A DNA stretch of 64,000 bases from Candidatus Gastranaerophilales bacterium (lineage in GTDB: Bacteria; Cyanobacteriota; Vampirovibrionia; Gastranaerophilales; Gastranaerophilaceae): the NCBI GenBank assembly GCA_944323155.1, contig CALURL010000004.1, positions 62,001-126,000 on the forward strand, in the 5' to 3' direction. This document shows positions 1 to 8,888 of this stretch, one piece after another. The notes beneath the pieces were generated by a model. The model saw nothing but the letters and a program-made list of their open reading frames with translations, ran no database searches and had not been told where the DNA came from. A program made the position numbers and the translations under genes. Position 1 is the stretch's first letter, and each line of letters opens with the position of its first letter.

Positions 1-12
1 AAATTTTGTTCC

Positions 13-21
13 TGTTATAAT
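13..21 (+). promoter_or_regulatory. Extended -10 promoter of prfA, probably leaderless
   Basis: TGTTATAAT is a perfect extended -10 element. It ends six bases before the ATG at 28, so transcription would start at or next to that ATG. No Shine-Dalgarno sequence is visible. The -35 region lies outside the window. Confidence 0.6.
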
Positions 22-27
22 CGAGTT

Positions 28-1110
28 ATGAAAGATATGTTAGACAAAATTCTTCAAATTGAGAAGAAATATAATGAATTAGGGATTACACTCTCAGATC
101 CTGCTGTTATTCAGGATTATAACAGGTTTAAAGAGCTTTCTAAACAGAGAAAGTCTATGGAAGAAACCGTAGAATTATACTATGCCTGGAAAAAAGCAGT
201 TGACGCTATTGACGAAGCCAAAGAATTGATTAAAGGCGAAACAGATGAAGATATGAAGGCTTATCTTAAAGCTGAAATGGAAGCTAATGAAGCCAAACTT
301 CCTGAATATGAAGAAAAAATGAAAGTTCTTCTTCTTCCGCGCGATCCGATGGATGATAAAGATATTATGCTTGAAATCAGAGGCGGTGCAGGAGGCGATG
401 AAGCAAATATTTTTGCAGGCGATCTTGCAAGAATGTATATGAGATACGCTGATAAGCAAGGCTGGCAAACGCAAGTTCTGTCAAAGACTGAATGCGAAGC
501 CGGCGGAGTTTCTGAAATTATTATTTCAATGAAAGGTGATAGTATATATTCTAAATTGAAATATGAATCAGGTGTTCATAGAGTTCAAAGAGTTCCTGCA
601 ACAGAATCTCAAGGACGTGTTCACACATCAACAGCAACAGTTGCTGTTATGCCTGAAGTTGACGACGTTGAGGTTGAACTGAATATGAACGATGTTGAAA
701 TTACAACAGCACGTTCAGGCGGTGCAGGCGGTCAAAATGTTAATAAAGTTGAAACCGCAGCCAGAGTGTTCCACAAACCTACAGGAATTATGATTTTCTG
801 TACAGAAGAACGCTCGCAGCTTCAAAATAAAGAACGTGCTTTACAAATCCTTAAAGCCAAACTTTATGATATGGAAGTTCAAAAACAAATGAAGGAAATT
901 ACAGACCTTCGCCGCTCACAAGTAGGCACGGGCGACAGAAGTGAACGTATTAGAACGTATAATTTCCCGCAAGGCCGTCTGACTGACCATAGAATTAACC
1001 ATAACTTAAATGTTTGGACTGTTATTGATGGTGATTTGGATGAGCTGATTAATTTGCTTATGGAACACGATCAGAAATTGAAACTTGAAAAACTTGCACA
1101 GGTGAATTGA
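28..1110 (+). CDS. prfA: Peptide chain release factor 1 (RF1)
   Basis: Recognises UAA and UAG stop codons in the ribosomal A site and triggers hydrolysis of peptidyl-tRNA. The 360-residue length is normal for RF1. The class signature is visible: the PAT tripeptide in [14 protein letters not shown] (RF1-type codon recognition; RF2 has SPF) and the catalytic GGQ in [10 protein letters not shown]. The conserved C-terminal [15 protein letters not shown] is present. A second ATG at 37 could also serve as start. No ribosome-binding site precedes either, and the promoter position suggests leaderless translation. The gene is followed closely by rnpM and infB. Confidence 0.97.
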   Translation: MKDMLDKILQIEKKYNELGITLSDPAVIQDYNRFKELSKQRKSMEETVELYYAWKKAVDAIDEAKELIKGETDEDMKAYLKAEMEANEAKLPEYEEKMKVLLLPRDPMDDKDIMLEIRGGAGGDEANIFAGDLARMYMRYADKQGWQTQVLSKTECEAGGVSEIIISMKGDSIYSKLKYESGVHRVQRVPATESQGRVHTSTATVAVMPEVDDVEVELNMNDVEITTARSGGAGGQNVNKVETAARVFHKPTGIMIFCTEERSQLQNKERALQILKAKLYDMEVQKQMKEITDLRRSQVGTGDRSERIRTYNFPQGRLTDHRINHNLNVWTVIDGDLDELINLLMEHDQKLKLEKLAQVN

Positions 1111-1117
1111 GGTTTTA

Positions 1118-1363
1118 GTGTCAGAACGTAAATGCGTGGCATGCGGTCAAATTAAAAATCGCGATGAAATGATAAAAATTACAAAAGAACATGTTCACGG
1201 AAACGTTATTCTAAACCCGAATTCTAAAACATTTGGCAGATCTGTATATCTTTGTTATAATAAATCTTGTATAGAAGCTGCTTTGAAAAAAAATAAACTT
1301 CAGAAAATTCTAAAAGCAGAAATTCCTGAAGAGTTGAAAGGGAAATTACTAAATGAGTTTTGA
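1118..1363 (+). CDS. rnpM: RnpM/YlxR family RNA-binding protein
   Basis: 81-residue DUF448 protein. RKCVACGQ near the N-terminus and GRSVYLC..KSCIEAALKKNKLQKILK match the YlxR family, which sits between nusA and infB in most bacteria. The family is reported to bind RNA and, in Bacillus, to modulate RNase P. The GTG start at 1118 is preceded by a weak TGAGG. The end overlaps the infB start by 11 bases, so the two are translationally coupled. Unusually, prfA rather than nusA lies directly upstream. Confidence 0.9.
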   Translation: MSERKCVACGQIKNRDEMIKITKEHVHGNVILNPNSKTFGRSVYLCYNKSCIEAALKKNKLQKILKAEIPEELKGKLLNEF

Positions 1364-3899
1364 GACAATAAGAATAAATGAAATAGCAAAAGAATTGGGT
1401 ATGACAAGCAAAGAAATTATTGAAAAGCTTGCCCAAATGTCAATTACAGGAAAAACTCATTCTAGTACAATTACAATGGAGCAATATAACAGATTGAAAG
1501 ATTTTATTAAAAGTGGCGGAGTCAAAGAAGTTAAGAAGCCAAAAGCTTTTGTTGTAAAAAAAGCAAAAGCTCCGGAAGTTCAAGAAATTCACGAGAAAAA
1601 AGAAGAGGCTACTGCCAAGGTTGAAGAGAAAAAAGCGACTGTTATTGAAAAACCTAAGCGTCCTCAAATAGAAATTGTAAAACCTCAAAACAAGTTAGAA
1701 ATAGTTAGACGTGCTCCTCAAAAAACTCAAATTTCTGATACAAAAACTCAATCTTCTGAAAAGAAGCCTTTTGTTAAAAATGAAGAAGGCAGAAAATTCC
1801 CTCCGCGTCAGGATAGGGCTGAAAGAGGAGAAAGAAAACCTTTCCCTGCAAAAAGACAGGGTGCTAAAGACGCAGATGCTCCTAAAAGACCTGCGGCATC
1901 AACAGAAAAGAAACCAATTCAGCGTCATATAATTTCTCAGGATATTTATGAAAATAAAGGATCTTCTAGAAAACGTACAGGCGTAGATCCTAAGAAAAAA
2001 GGAAAGGATTTTAACTCTAAAAAAGAAGAGCAGGAAAGAATTTCTTTAGAAAAAGCAGCGGCTCAAAAACATAAAAAACGCGTTCATAAAGAAGAGGAAG
2101 TTCAAGAAGTTAAACAGATTGTTGTTAATCATCCAATGACAATAAGCGAGTTGTCTGAAAAAATCCAAAAAACTCCGGCAGAAATTGTTAAATTTTTGAT
2201 GTTCCAAGGTATTATGGCAACAGTTAACCAGCTTATTGATGTTGATGTAATTAAAAAGATTTGTGCTGAATATGACCTTGAAGTTCTTGAAGAAGATTTA
2301 GATGCGTTTATGGAAGAGGAGCTTGAAAAGGAAGAAAAGAAAAAAGCACTTAGCGAAGTTGACAAAAAATTGTTAAAAAGACGTGCGCCTGTCGTAAGTA
2401 TTATGGGGCACGTTGACCACGGAAAAACAACTTTACTCGATAGTATTCGTGCTTCAAAACACAAAATTGTCGCAACTGAAGTTGGTGGTATTACACAATC
2501 TATTGGTGCATATACCGTATATTTAGACAATGATAAAGAGAAAAAAATTGTATTTGTAGACACACCTGGTCACGAAGCGTTCACAGAAATGAGAGCGCGT
2601 GGCGCAAAAGCTACTGATATTGCTATTCTTGTTGTGGCTGCGGATGATGGTATTATGCCGCAAACAATAGAGGCCATTAACCACGCAAAAGCTGCGGAAG
2701 TTCCGATTATTGTTGCTGTTAACAAAATCGATAAGCCAAGCGCTAATCCGGATAAAATTCTACAGCAATTGACAGAACACGGACTTGTTCCGGAAGCATG
2801 GGGTGGAGATACTATTACTGTAAAAGTTTCCGCTTTGCAAGGAACCGGTATTGATGAATTACTTGAATATATTCTTCTTGTTGCTGATATGGAAGATTTG
2901 AAAGCTAATCCAAAAGCAGAGGCTTCAGGTGTTGTAATTGAAGCAAATCTTGATAAAGGAAAAGGTCCTGTTGCAACACTTCTTGTTCAAAATGGAACTT
3001 TGCGTGTAGGAAACTGCATTGTTGTCGGTACGGCATGCGGACGTGTTAGAGCTTTGCTTTCAGATTCCGGGGAAAGAATTCAAAAAGCCGAGCCTTCTAC
3101 CCCTGTTGAAATTCTTGGCTTGACTGAAGTTCCTCAAGCCGGAGACTATTTTGAAGTCGTTAAAAATGAAAAAGAAATGAAGGCTATTGTTGAAAAACGT
3201 AAAGAAAAAGAACGTAATAAACGTTTAGATGCAATGCTTCCTGCACATATAAGACGAGAATCAGCAGCGGGCGATGATGCTATTCCTCAATTGAATTTGA
3301 TTATAAAAGCGAATACTCACGGTTCAGCAGAAGCTGTTTCTCAAGCTATTGCCCAATTAGAGTCTGATCAAATTACAACAAAAATTATTCACGTTGGTGT
3401 GGGTGATATTTCAGAAGCTGACGTAATGCTTGCTTCTGCATCAAACGCTTTAATCTTAGGATTTACTGTTAAAGAGGACTCTAATGCTTTAGCGGCTGCT
3501 GAAAAAGAAGGTGTTACAATTAAGAAATATGATATTATTTATCAAATTCTTGAAGATATTGAAAAAACAATGCTTTCACTTCTTGAACCTGAAATTAAAG
3601 AGGTTGAGCTTGGAAAAGCTGAAGTTCGCCAGGTATTCACTATCGGTAAAACTACAAAAATTGCAGGCTGCTATGTTACAGAAGGTAAGATTGTAAGAAG
3701 CAAAGATGCTGTTTTATATCGTGACGGAAAAGAAATCTTCAGAGGCGCAATCGACCAGTTGAAACGATTTAAGGATGATGTAAAAGAAGTTGCTCAAGGC
3801 TTTGAATGCGGTATTTCGTTCAGCAAATGGAATGATATTGAAGTCGGCGATATTATTGAAGTTTCTACAAAAGAAGAAGTCCAGCGCCAGAGTTTGTAG
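1353..3899 (+). CDS. infB: Translation initiation factor IF-2
   Basis: GTPase that places initiator fMet-tRNA on the 30S subunit and promotes subunit joining. The 848 residues comprise an N-terminal IF2 helical domain (about 1-55), a long Lys/Glu/Pro/Arg-rich disordered linker (about 60-255), a second IF2_N domain, and the GTPase core. The core shows GHVDHGKTT (G1), DTPGHEAF (G3) and NKIDK (G4), followed by beta-barrel and C-terminal domains. The ATG overlaps the end of rnpM. rbfA and truB follow, the conserved ribosome-biogenesis neighbourhood. Confidence 0.97.
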   Translation: MSFETIRINEIAKELGMTSKEIIEKLAQMSITGKTHSSTITMEQYNRLKDFIKSGGVKEVKKPKAFVVKKAKAPEVQEIHEKKEEATAKVEEKKATVIEKPKRPQIEIVKPQNKLEIVRRAPQKTQISDTKTQSSEKKPFVKNEEGRKFPPRQDRAERGERKPFPAKRQGAKDADAPKRPAASTEKKPIQRHIISQDIYENKGSSRKRTGVDPKKKGKDFNSKKEEQERISLEKAAAQKHKKRVHKEEEVQEVKQIVVNHPMTISELSEKIQKTPAEIVKFLMFQGIMATVNQLIDVDVIKKICAEYDLEVLEEDLDAFMEEELEKEEKKKALSEVDKKLLKRRAPVVSIMGHVDHGKTTLLDSIRASKHKIVATEVGGITQSIGAYTVYLDNDKEKKIVFVDTPGHEAFTEMRARGAKATDIAILVVAADDGIMPQTIEAINHAKAAEVPIIVAVNKIDKPSANPDKILQQLTEHGLVPEAWGGDTITVKVSALQGTGIDELLEYILLVADMEDLKANPKAEASGVVIEANLDKGKGPVATLLVQNGTLRVGNCIVVGTACGRVRALLSDSGERIQKAEPSTPVEILGLTEVPQAGDYFEVVKNEKEMKAIVEKRKEKERNKRLDAMLPAHIRRESAAGDDAIPQLNLIIKANTHGSAEAVSQAIAQLESDQITTKIIHVGVGDISEADVMLASASNALILGFTVKEDSNALAAAEKEGVTIKKYDIIYQILEDIEKTMLSLLEPEIKEVELGKAEVRQVFTIGKTTKIAGCYVTEGKIVRSKDAVLYRDGKEIFRGAIDQLKRFKDDVKEVAQGFECGISFSKWNDIEVGDIIEVSTKEEVQRQSL

Positions 3900-3918
3900 T
3901 AAATAGATATTTATAACT

Positions 3919-3987
3919 ATGATGCAGCTTGTTGTCGCATTTTTAGCTGTTATTGGAATTTGGTTGATTTTGACGAAATCAGGCTAG
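3919..3987 (+). CDS. Possible 22-residue single-span membrane peptide
   Basis: A short open frame starting with two ATG codons encodes a hydrophobic peptide (MMQLVVAFLAVIGIWLILTK then SG) that would form one transmembrane helix. It lies between infB and the rbfA promoter. No Shine-Dalgarno sequence is seen, so it may be a chance frame. Its clean hydrophobic helix with a basic end is the only support. Confidence 0.25.
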   Translation: MMQLVVAFLAVIGIWLILTKSG

Positions 3988-4040
3988 GAAAGTAATGTCT
4001 TAAATATTATACTTTTGTTCATTAAATTTGTAAAATTTTG

Positions 4041-4049
4041 TGTTATAAT
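4041..4049 (+). promoter_or_regulatory. Extended -10 promoter of rbfA
   Basis: TGTTATAAT, identical to the element before prfA, lies 22 bases before the rbfA ATG with an AAGGAG site in between. It could start an rbfA-truB transcript independent of infB. Confidence 0.55.
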
Positions 4050-4070
4050 TTTTGTAGCAAGGAGAAAATT

Positions 4071-4415
4071 ATGACTTTAAGAAATGAACGTGTAAGAAAA
4101 GAATTAATGAGAGATATCTCTGATATTTTGAGAAAAGAAATCAGAGGTCTGGAAGGCGTTGTATCTGTTATAGATGTAGAAGTTTCACATGACAATTCAT
4201 TTGCAAAAGTCATATATAGTGTTTTAGGTTCTCCCGAACAGATTGAAAAAACTAAAGATATTATTGAACGCAGTACCCCGAAAATTAGGTATGAAGTTGG
4301 AAAAAGGATTCGTTTGAGACTTACTCCGGAATTAAAATTTGTGTACAGTGATTCTATAGAAAAAGGTTCACGTGTGACAGAACTTATTGATAAAATTTCA
4401 AGAGGAGAAATTTAA
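4071..4415 (+). CDS. rbfA: 30S ribosome-binding factor A
   Basis: 114-residue KH-fold protein that binds the 30S subunit near helix 1 of 16S rRNA during maturation and cold adaptation. The sequence fits the family from N-terminal RNERVRKELMRDISDILRKE to RIRLRLTPELKFVYSDSIEKG near the C-terminus. The ATG at 4071 follows AAGGAG at good spacing. An upstream in-frame ATG at 4038 lies inside the promoter and is rejected. truB starts two bases after the stop. Confidence 0.95.
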   Translation: MTLRNERVRKELMRDISDILRKEIRGLEGVVSVIDVEVSHDNSFAKVIYSVLGSPEQIEKTKDIIERSTPKIRYEVGKRIRLRLTPELKFVYSDSIEKGSRVTELIDKISRGEI

Positions 4416-4417
4416 AA

Positions 4418-5320
4418 GTGTCCTCAAATAAGGATGTTTCATGTAATTGCGGTATGCAGACATCGCTTTTTGGACTTTTAAATGTTTATAAACCGAAAGG
4501 TATTACCTCTCATGATGTTGTATCCAGACTTCGAAAAGTGACAAAAATTAAACAAATCGGACATACAGGAACTTTAGACCCGTTTGCCGAAGGTGTTTTG
4601 CCTGTTTGTATTGGTAAAGCTACAAGATTGATTGAATATCTTAATGATGACAAAGAGTATCTTGCAACAATTCAATTTGGGGAAAATACAACTACTTACG
4701 ATATTGAAGGTGAAATCGTAGAAACTTTTGATAAGCATGTAAGCGAAGATGCCGTTATTAATGAATTGAAAAATTTTGAAGGTGAGATTTCTCAAGTTCC
4801 TCCTATATATTCGGCAATTAAGGTTAATGGTAAAAAACTCTATGAATATGCGCGTAAAGGTGAAGAAGTCCAAATTTCTCCAAGAAAAGTTTTTATTGAA
4901 AAAATTCAACTGGTAAGTTTTGATAAAGAAAATCAGTCAGCGCAAATTTTGATAAAATGTTCTAAAGGTACTTACATCCGCTCAATTGCTTATGATTTAG
5001 GCAAAAATTTGAGTTGTGGCGGATATTTGACAAAACTTGTCAGAACGCAGGCCGGAAAATGTTTTGTAGCAAATTCAATAGATTTGCAAGAAATTGACTG
5101 TCTTGAAAAAGTTGAACAAAATTTGATTAACCCTGTTGATTTAATTGATTTGCCAAAAGTTGTTATTTCTGATGATGAGCACAAAAAAGTTATTCATGGT
5201 ATGCCTATAAAAAATCATTCAATCAAGCATGGTGATTTTGTAATTTTGATTTATAATGATTACATAAACGCCGTGGGTGTGGCATGTAATGAAGAAATAA
5301 AAGTTAAGAAAGTGTTTTGA
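4418..5320 (+). CDS. truB: tRNA pseudouridine(55) synthase TruB
   Basis: Isomerises U55 in the T-loop of tRNAs to pseudouridine. The 300 residues open with a Cys-containing extension, then LLNVYKPKGITSHDVV and the catalytic GTLDPFAEGVLP, in which Asp is the nucleophile. KCSKGTYIRSIAYDLG is the conserved second motif. The start is GTG at 4418 with AGGAG upstream. It is probably co-transcribed with rbfA; the next gene begins four bases after the stop. Confidence 0.96.
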   Translation: MSSNKDVSCNCGMQTSLFGLLNVYKPKGITSHDVVSRLRKVTKIKQIGHTGTLDPFAEGVLPVCIGKATRLIEYLNDDKEYLATIQFGENTTTYDIEGEIVETFDKHVSEDAVINELKNFEGEISQVPPIYSAIKVNGKKLYEYARKGEEVQISPRKVFIEKIQLVSFDKENQSAQILIKCSKGTYIRSIAYDLGKNLSCGGYLTKLVRTQAGKCFVANSIDLQEIDCLEKVEQNLINPVDLIDLPKVVISDDEHKKVIHGMPIKNHSIKHGDFVILIYNDYINAVGVACNEEIKVKKVF

Positions 5321-5323
5321 TAA

Positions 5324-6190
5324 ATGAAAAAGTCAATAGTTACCTGTATTTTAGGATTAGGTTTTCTTATTGGAATGAATAGCGCGCAGGCTTCTTGTGA
5401 AAGTTACGTTTGTCCGCAAAATTTTGAGTTAACTTCTTCTACTTCAAGATTTTTCAGCCATGTTACAGGACAGAATTTCCTCGCTGAAAAGATTGGTGAA
5501 AGTGCTATAAAAAAGGCTATTAAAAAAGATACTCAAGGGGATTTTAAAGTAAAATTAGGCTCTTATAGCGCAAGAGATTTGAAATCAGGAAAATTTAAGT
5601 CTCTTGAAATCAGCGGTAAAGATATAGTAGTTGATGGTGTTTATATTTCTAAGGCTGATATCAAAACTCTATGCGATTACAATTATATTGTCCAGCAAAA
5701 GAATGGTGATGTGACTGTTATGGAAGATGTTCCTGTCGGAATTTCTCTTGAAATGAGCGAGGCTGATTTGAATAAAACCATGATGTCAAAGGATTACAAA
5801 CGTCTTTTGAATGATTTGAATACGATTGGCGGTGCTTTTAATATTTTTACGATAGATTCAACGTATATAAAAATCAAAAATAATAAAATTTATTATGTAA
5901 TGAAAATAGCAATTCCATTTATCAGAGGAACTCAGGAGGTCGTAATTGCAGCCGATTTAAGGGTTAAAAACGGAGAGATTACGTTTGCAAATGCTGAACT
6001 TGTAAACAATCACCATTCCAATACTGATTTGAGTAAAATTTCATCCATGCTAAATTATATTAACCCACTTGATTTTTCTGTTAAAATACTGGAAAATAAA
6101 GATGCAAACTTAAGTATTCAAAATGTGTCTTTAGAAGACGGAAAAATTTTGATGGATGCACATATGTTGGTGTTGAAAGACGTTAAATAA
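5324..6190 (+). CDS. LmeA-like (DUF2993) secreted lipid-binding protein
   Basis: 288 residues with a clear signal peptide (MKKSIVTCILGLGFLIG to AQA). The repeated pattern of short acidic motifs in amphipathic context (SKADIKTLC, SEADLNKTM) and GSYSARDLKSGKFKSLEISGK resemble DUF2993/LmeA proteins, which bind phospholipids at the cell envelope and are common in Cyanobacteria and Actinobacteria. Exported location is inferred from the signal peptide. It lies directly after truB and before another envelope protein. Confidence 0.65.
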   Translation: MKKSIVTCILGLGFLIGMNSAQASCESYVCPQNFELTSSTSRFFSHVTGQNFLAEKIGESAIKKAIKKDTQGDFKVKLGSYSARDLKSGKFKSLEISGKDIVVDGVYISKADIKTLCDYNYIVQQKNGDVTVMEDVPVGISLEMSEADLNKTMMSKDYKRLLNDLNTIGGAFNIFTIDSTYIKIKNNKIYYVMKIAIPFIRGTQEVVIAADLRVKNGEITFANAELVNNHHSNTDLSKISSMLNYINPLDFSVKILENKDANLSIQNVSLEDGKILMDAHMLVLKDVK

Positions 6191-6204
6191 CAAGGATTTG
6201 ACTT

Positions 6205-6819
6205 ATGAAACAAAACGAACGAGTATTTATTGGTGTTACCGCAGTTATAATGGTGGCTGTTTGTGCGTTTTTGGGTATGAAATATTTGTACCACAATGAT
6301 ACAACAGCAAACGGTCCATTGATTCCGGTATCAGAGCCGGAAAAGACAGTTCCTGCTGATGATGAGAAAGTTCAAAAACCGGAACCAAAAGAAAAAGTTT
6401 ATGTAACTGTGTATTTTATAGGCCAGGACTCTTCAAATTCAGAAGTTTATAAAGCTGTAAAACGTGAATATGACGAAACAATTGACGGGTCAAAAATTAA
6501 ATATGCAGTGAAAGCGCTTGTGGCTGGTCCTACTTCATTTGAAAAATCAAAAGGTGTTTATTCAGAAATTCCTTCTGGCACAAGTGTTATTTCTGTTAAT
6601 GAAGATGCAAGCAAGGTTATTGTTAATTTGAATGCAGCTTTCGAAGGCGGAGGCGGTACTGATAGTACTTATAAAAGAATTTATCAGTTGATTAAAACAG
6701 TTAAACGTAATACAACAAAACCTGTATATCTTTATATAGAAGGGCAAAAAGCCGATGTTATAGGCGGAGAAGGTATAATGATCACTCAGCCTTTGGACGA
6801 AAACTCTCTGGATGGTTAA
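6205..6819 (+). CDS. Membrane-anchored GerMN-domain protein
   Basis: 204 residues with one N-terminal membrane helix (about 8-28), a Pro/Lys/Glu linker (about 40-65) and a C-terminal GerMN domain: VTVYFIGQDSS, YAVKALVAGPT, GTSVISVNEDASKVIVNLN and PVYLYIEGQK. GerMN domains occur in spore-germination GerM and in envelope proteins of Cyanobacteria. The molecular role is unknown. It probably forms an operon with the upstream LmeA-like gene and overlaps the next gene by 8 bases. Confidence 0.75.
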   Translation: MKQNERVFIGVTAVIMVAVCAFLGMKYLYHNDTTANGPLIPVSEPEKTVPADDEKVQKPEPKEKVYVTVYFIGQDSSNSEVYKAVKREYDETIDGSKIKYAVKALVAGPTSFEKSKGVYSEIPSGTSVISVNEDASKVIVNLNAAFEGGGGTDSTYKRIYQLIKTVKRNTTKPVYLYIEGQKADVIGGEGIMITQPLDENSLDG

Positions 6820-7096
6820 TTTATTTATGGCAGAAAAAGACTTAGACTATTACCTCAATTTAAACTGGACACTAATTGAAGGCGAGGACTTGGATTTTGA
6901 GGGCAAACCTTACCATTATATCGAGATAAAGGAAATTCCAAGCTTTGTTTTTTGTGCAAAGACTATTGAGAAAGCCCGTGCAAATTACAAAGAACAGTTA
7001 AAATTAACGCTGACAGTCATGCTGGAAAGCGGCGAACATATTGTTGAACCGGATGAATTTGAAGACGAGCCGGACTGGGAAAGCTTGTGTCCGTAA
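6812..7096 (+). CDS. HicB-like small protein without partner toxin
   Basis: 94-residue acidic protein. HYIEIKEIPSFVFCAKTIEKARANYKEQLKLTLTVML resembles the HicB fold (Y.iei.elPgf...g.T.eEA..n..e). The end is EPDEFEDEPDW. Either ATG (6812 or 6827) may be used. No HicA-like toxin is adjacent, so an antitoxin role is not supported; it may be a stand-alone HicB-like regulator. Confidence 0.5.
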   Translation: MVNLFMAEKDLDYYLNLNWTLIEGEDLDFEGKPYHYIEIKEIPSFVFCAKTIEKARANYKEQLKLTLTVMLESGEHIVEPDEFEDEPDWESLCP

Positions 7097-8254
7097 TTAA
7101 TTCTTATAAATTTCAGCATATTTCGGGTTAACTGCAAGCCATTTGAAGGTTTGTTCATCTGTTTCAGGAATATCTATTACAAATGTTCCGCCGTAACGTC
7201 CTCTTGAAAATGCAAGATAACCTTCTTTTGCCAGGTTATGGAATGCTTTTCTTATTGTATTCGGGCTTAAATCCAGTTCTTTAGACAATTCTATAATTGA
7301 AGGTAATTTTGAACCGATTTCGTATTTTTCAGCAATCATTTTCTTTATATGATTTTGTGTTTTTTCGTAGAAATAGAATGCCGTATCTTGCGCTGGTGCA
7401 AAAATAGAAGTTTCTTTTTTTATTGTAATATTTTTATCGTATGGCATTTTTATAACAGTTGTGCCGTAGCGGCCGCGTCTTGCAAGCAAAATCCCTTCAT
7501 CTATAAGTGTTTTCAGTGCATCATGAATAGTTTTAATACTTACTTTTAAAATTGAAGATAATTTTTCATGAGGCGGAATTCTATCACCTAGATTTAAATT
7601 TTCTACAATGTAATCTTTTAAATCATTTTCAACTTTTTCAACAAGAGTTTTATTTTCGGTCTTATCATTTTTGCTATCTATTTCAAAATCTCTGGTTTTC
7701 AATATCCAGCCTGATTCATTGGAATTTTTGAATTTATGTTCAATAATTCCCTGAGTTCCTAAAAATTCCAGTGCAAGCCTTGTGGTATTTGAAGAACAGC
7801 CGATTTCTTTAGAGATAGCTCTTGAAGATGGTAAAGGCTGTGATATTTTAAATTTGTGTTTAAGAATATATTTTTTTATAGAATTTATTGCCAATTCGCG
7901 TTTAGATGTAAGTTTTCTTAAAGTCGGCTGAGATTGTTTTGGATCTTTAACCAGAGTTCCGATACATTGTTTAGATTCTACATATCCAAGGTCTTCAATG
8001 TAGCGCAAAGAATTCTGTATTGTACCGATACTTACCCCCAAAAGATATGCTAAATCAGGTTTAGAAGGCAATAAATCATTAATATTTATTGCTCCTGATT
8101 CTAAATCATGTTTTAACCATCTCATCATCCAATTTGCTATTGCTATAGCCTTTGATTCTGAAATATTTTTTAAATCAGGAAGTTCAAAACTGATGTCACT
8201 TACTTTAATTTGGTTAAGCTTAGCTTTTTGCGGAAGTATAAAATTATCTTTCAT
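7097..8254 (-). CDS. GntR-type regulator with four winged-helix domains
   Basis: 385 residues made of four consecutive GntR-like winged helix-turn-helix units (about residues 35-105, 120-190, 205-272 and 293-362). Each has the pattern LPS..ELA..L.VS..T...A...L..EGY....G: LLGVSIGTIQNSLRYIEDLGY, EIGCSSNTTRLALEFLGTQGI, ILKVSIKTIHDALKTLIDEGI and ELDLSPNTIRKAFHNLAKEGY. Units 3 and 4 also carry the wing RRGRYGTTV / SRGRYGGTFV. No effector-binding domain is visible. The start is ATG at 8254 with GAGG upstream; a GTG at 8260 is possible. Targets are unknown. Confidence 0.75.
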   Translation of the reverse strand: MKDNFILPQKAKLNQIKVSDISFELPDLKNISESKAIAIANWMMRWLKHDLESGAININDLLPSKPDLAYLLGVSIGTIQNSLRYIEDLGYVESKQCIGTLVKDPKQSQPTLRKLTSKRELAINSIKKYILKHKFKISQPLPSSRAISKEIGCSSNTTRLALEFLGTQGIIEHKFKNSNESGWILKTRDFEIDSKNDKTENKTLVEKVENDLKDYIVENLNLGDRIPPHEKLSSILKVSIKTIHDALKTLIDEGILLARRGRYGTTVIKMPYDKNITIKKETSIFAPAQDTAFYFYEKTQNHIKKMIAEKYEIGSKLPSIIELSKELDLSPNTIRKAFHNLAKEGYLAFSRGRYGGTFVIDIPETDEQTFKWLAVNPKYAEIYKN

Positions 8255-8282
8255 ACACACATACCTCTTTGCATACTAATAA

Positions 8283-8437
8283 TACACTATTTGTAAAAAA
8301 ACATCAAATAAAATTTTGCTAGTTTGTGAAGATAAATTTACATTTGAAATTTTAATAAATGTGGATTATCTACATCTACCTAAAGAAGTTGTTCAAAAAA
8401 TGTGGGGTATTAGTAATCCATATGGTTCTGATTGGTA
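8283..8437 (+). other. Possible remnant of a coding sequence
   Basis: A frame with no ATG at its start stays open to the TAA at 8435-8437 and reads like protein (EILINVDYLHLPKEVVQ, KMWGISNPYGSDW). No ribosome-binding site was found. It may be the 3' end of a decayed gene or chance. It ends at a transcription terminator. Confidence 0.25.
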
Positions 8438-8440
8438 AAA

Positions 8441-8468
8441 AATAAGACCGTTTATTAACGGTCTTATT
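8441..8468 (-). terminator. Rho-independent terminator of the RHH gene
   Basis: AATAAGACCGTT and AACGGTCTTATT form a 12-bp stem with a 4-base loop. On the minus strand a run of T follows (8434-8440). Confidence 0.8.
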
Positions 8469-8652
8469 CTAAAAGTGTTTCTAAAAGGTCTGCGTTTCTT
8501 GCTGCTGTTGTTGATTCGCGGACTTTTTGTTTGTAAATGTAAGTTCTCAGTGCTTCTCTAATCAATTCGCTTCTTGAACGATTTTCTCCTTCTGCAACCT
8601 GGTCAATTCTGTTCAAAAATTCTTCGGGCATAGAAATCAATACGCGTGCCAT
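8464..8652 (-). CDS. Ribbon-helix-helix (CopG/MazE-type) regulator
   Basis: 62 residues. MARVLISMPEEFLNRIDQVAEGENRSRSELIREALRTYI is a complete ribbon-helix-helix DNA-binding unit, as in CopG-type repressors and EndoAI/MazE antitoxins. A strong AAAGGAG precedes the ATG. No toxin gene (for example MazF) is adjacent on either side, so it is either a stand-alone repressor or an orphan antitoxin. It is transcribed divergently from pyrH across a 236-bp AT-rich region. Confidence 0.8.
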   Translation of the reverse strand: MARVLISMPEEFLNRIDQVAEGENRSRSELIREALRTYIYKQKVRESTTAARNADLLETLLE

Positions 8653-8888
8653 ATATTCTCCTTTTCATTTAATGATTAATTGCTCTGATATATTTATAAA
8701 AACAATTTGATTTAAAAAAGTGCTAAATTTTATATAAAAAATATATCCTTATTTTATAAATTCCCATATGGTGCGTGTTTTAAACATTAAATATCTGTTT
8801 ACAAAAGTTAATAAATCCCTCAAAATATGCTAAATTTTCACTTTACATTAGAGTTATTTTAAGCTAGGATAAGAAAAAGAGGTATCCG

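Noticed and set aside
6812-8652. Toxin-antitoxin loci (HicB-like at 6812, ribbon-helix-helix at 8464)
   Set aside because: Neither has a toxin-like gene next to it; both are called as stand-alone proteins.
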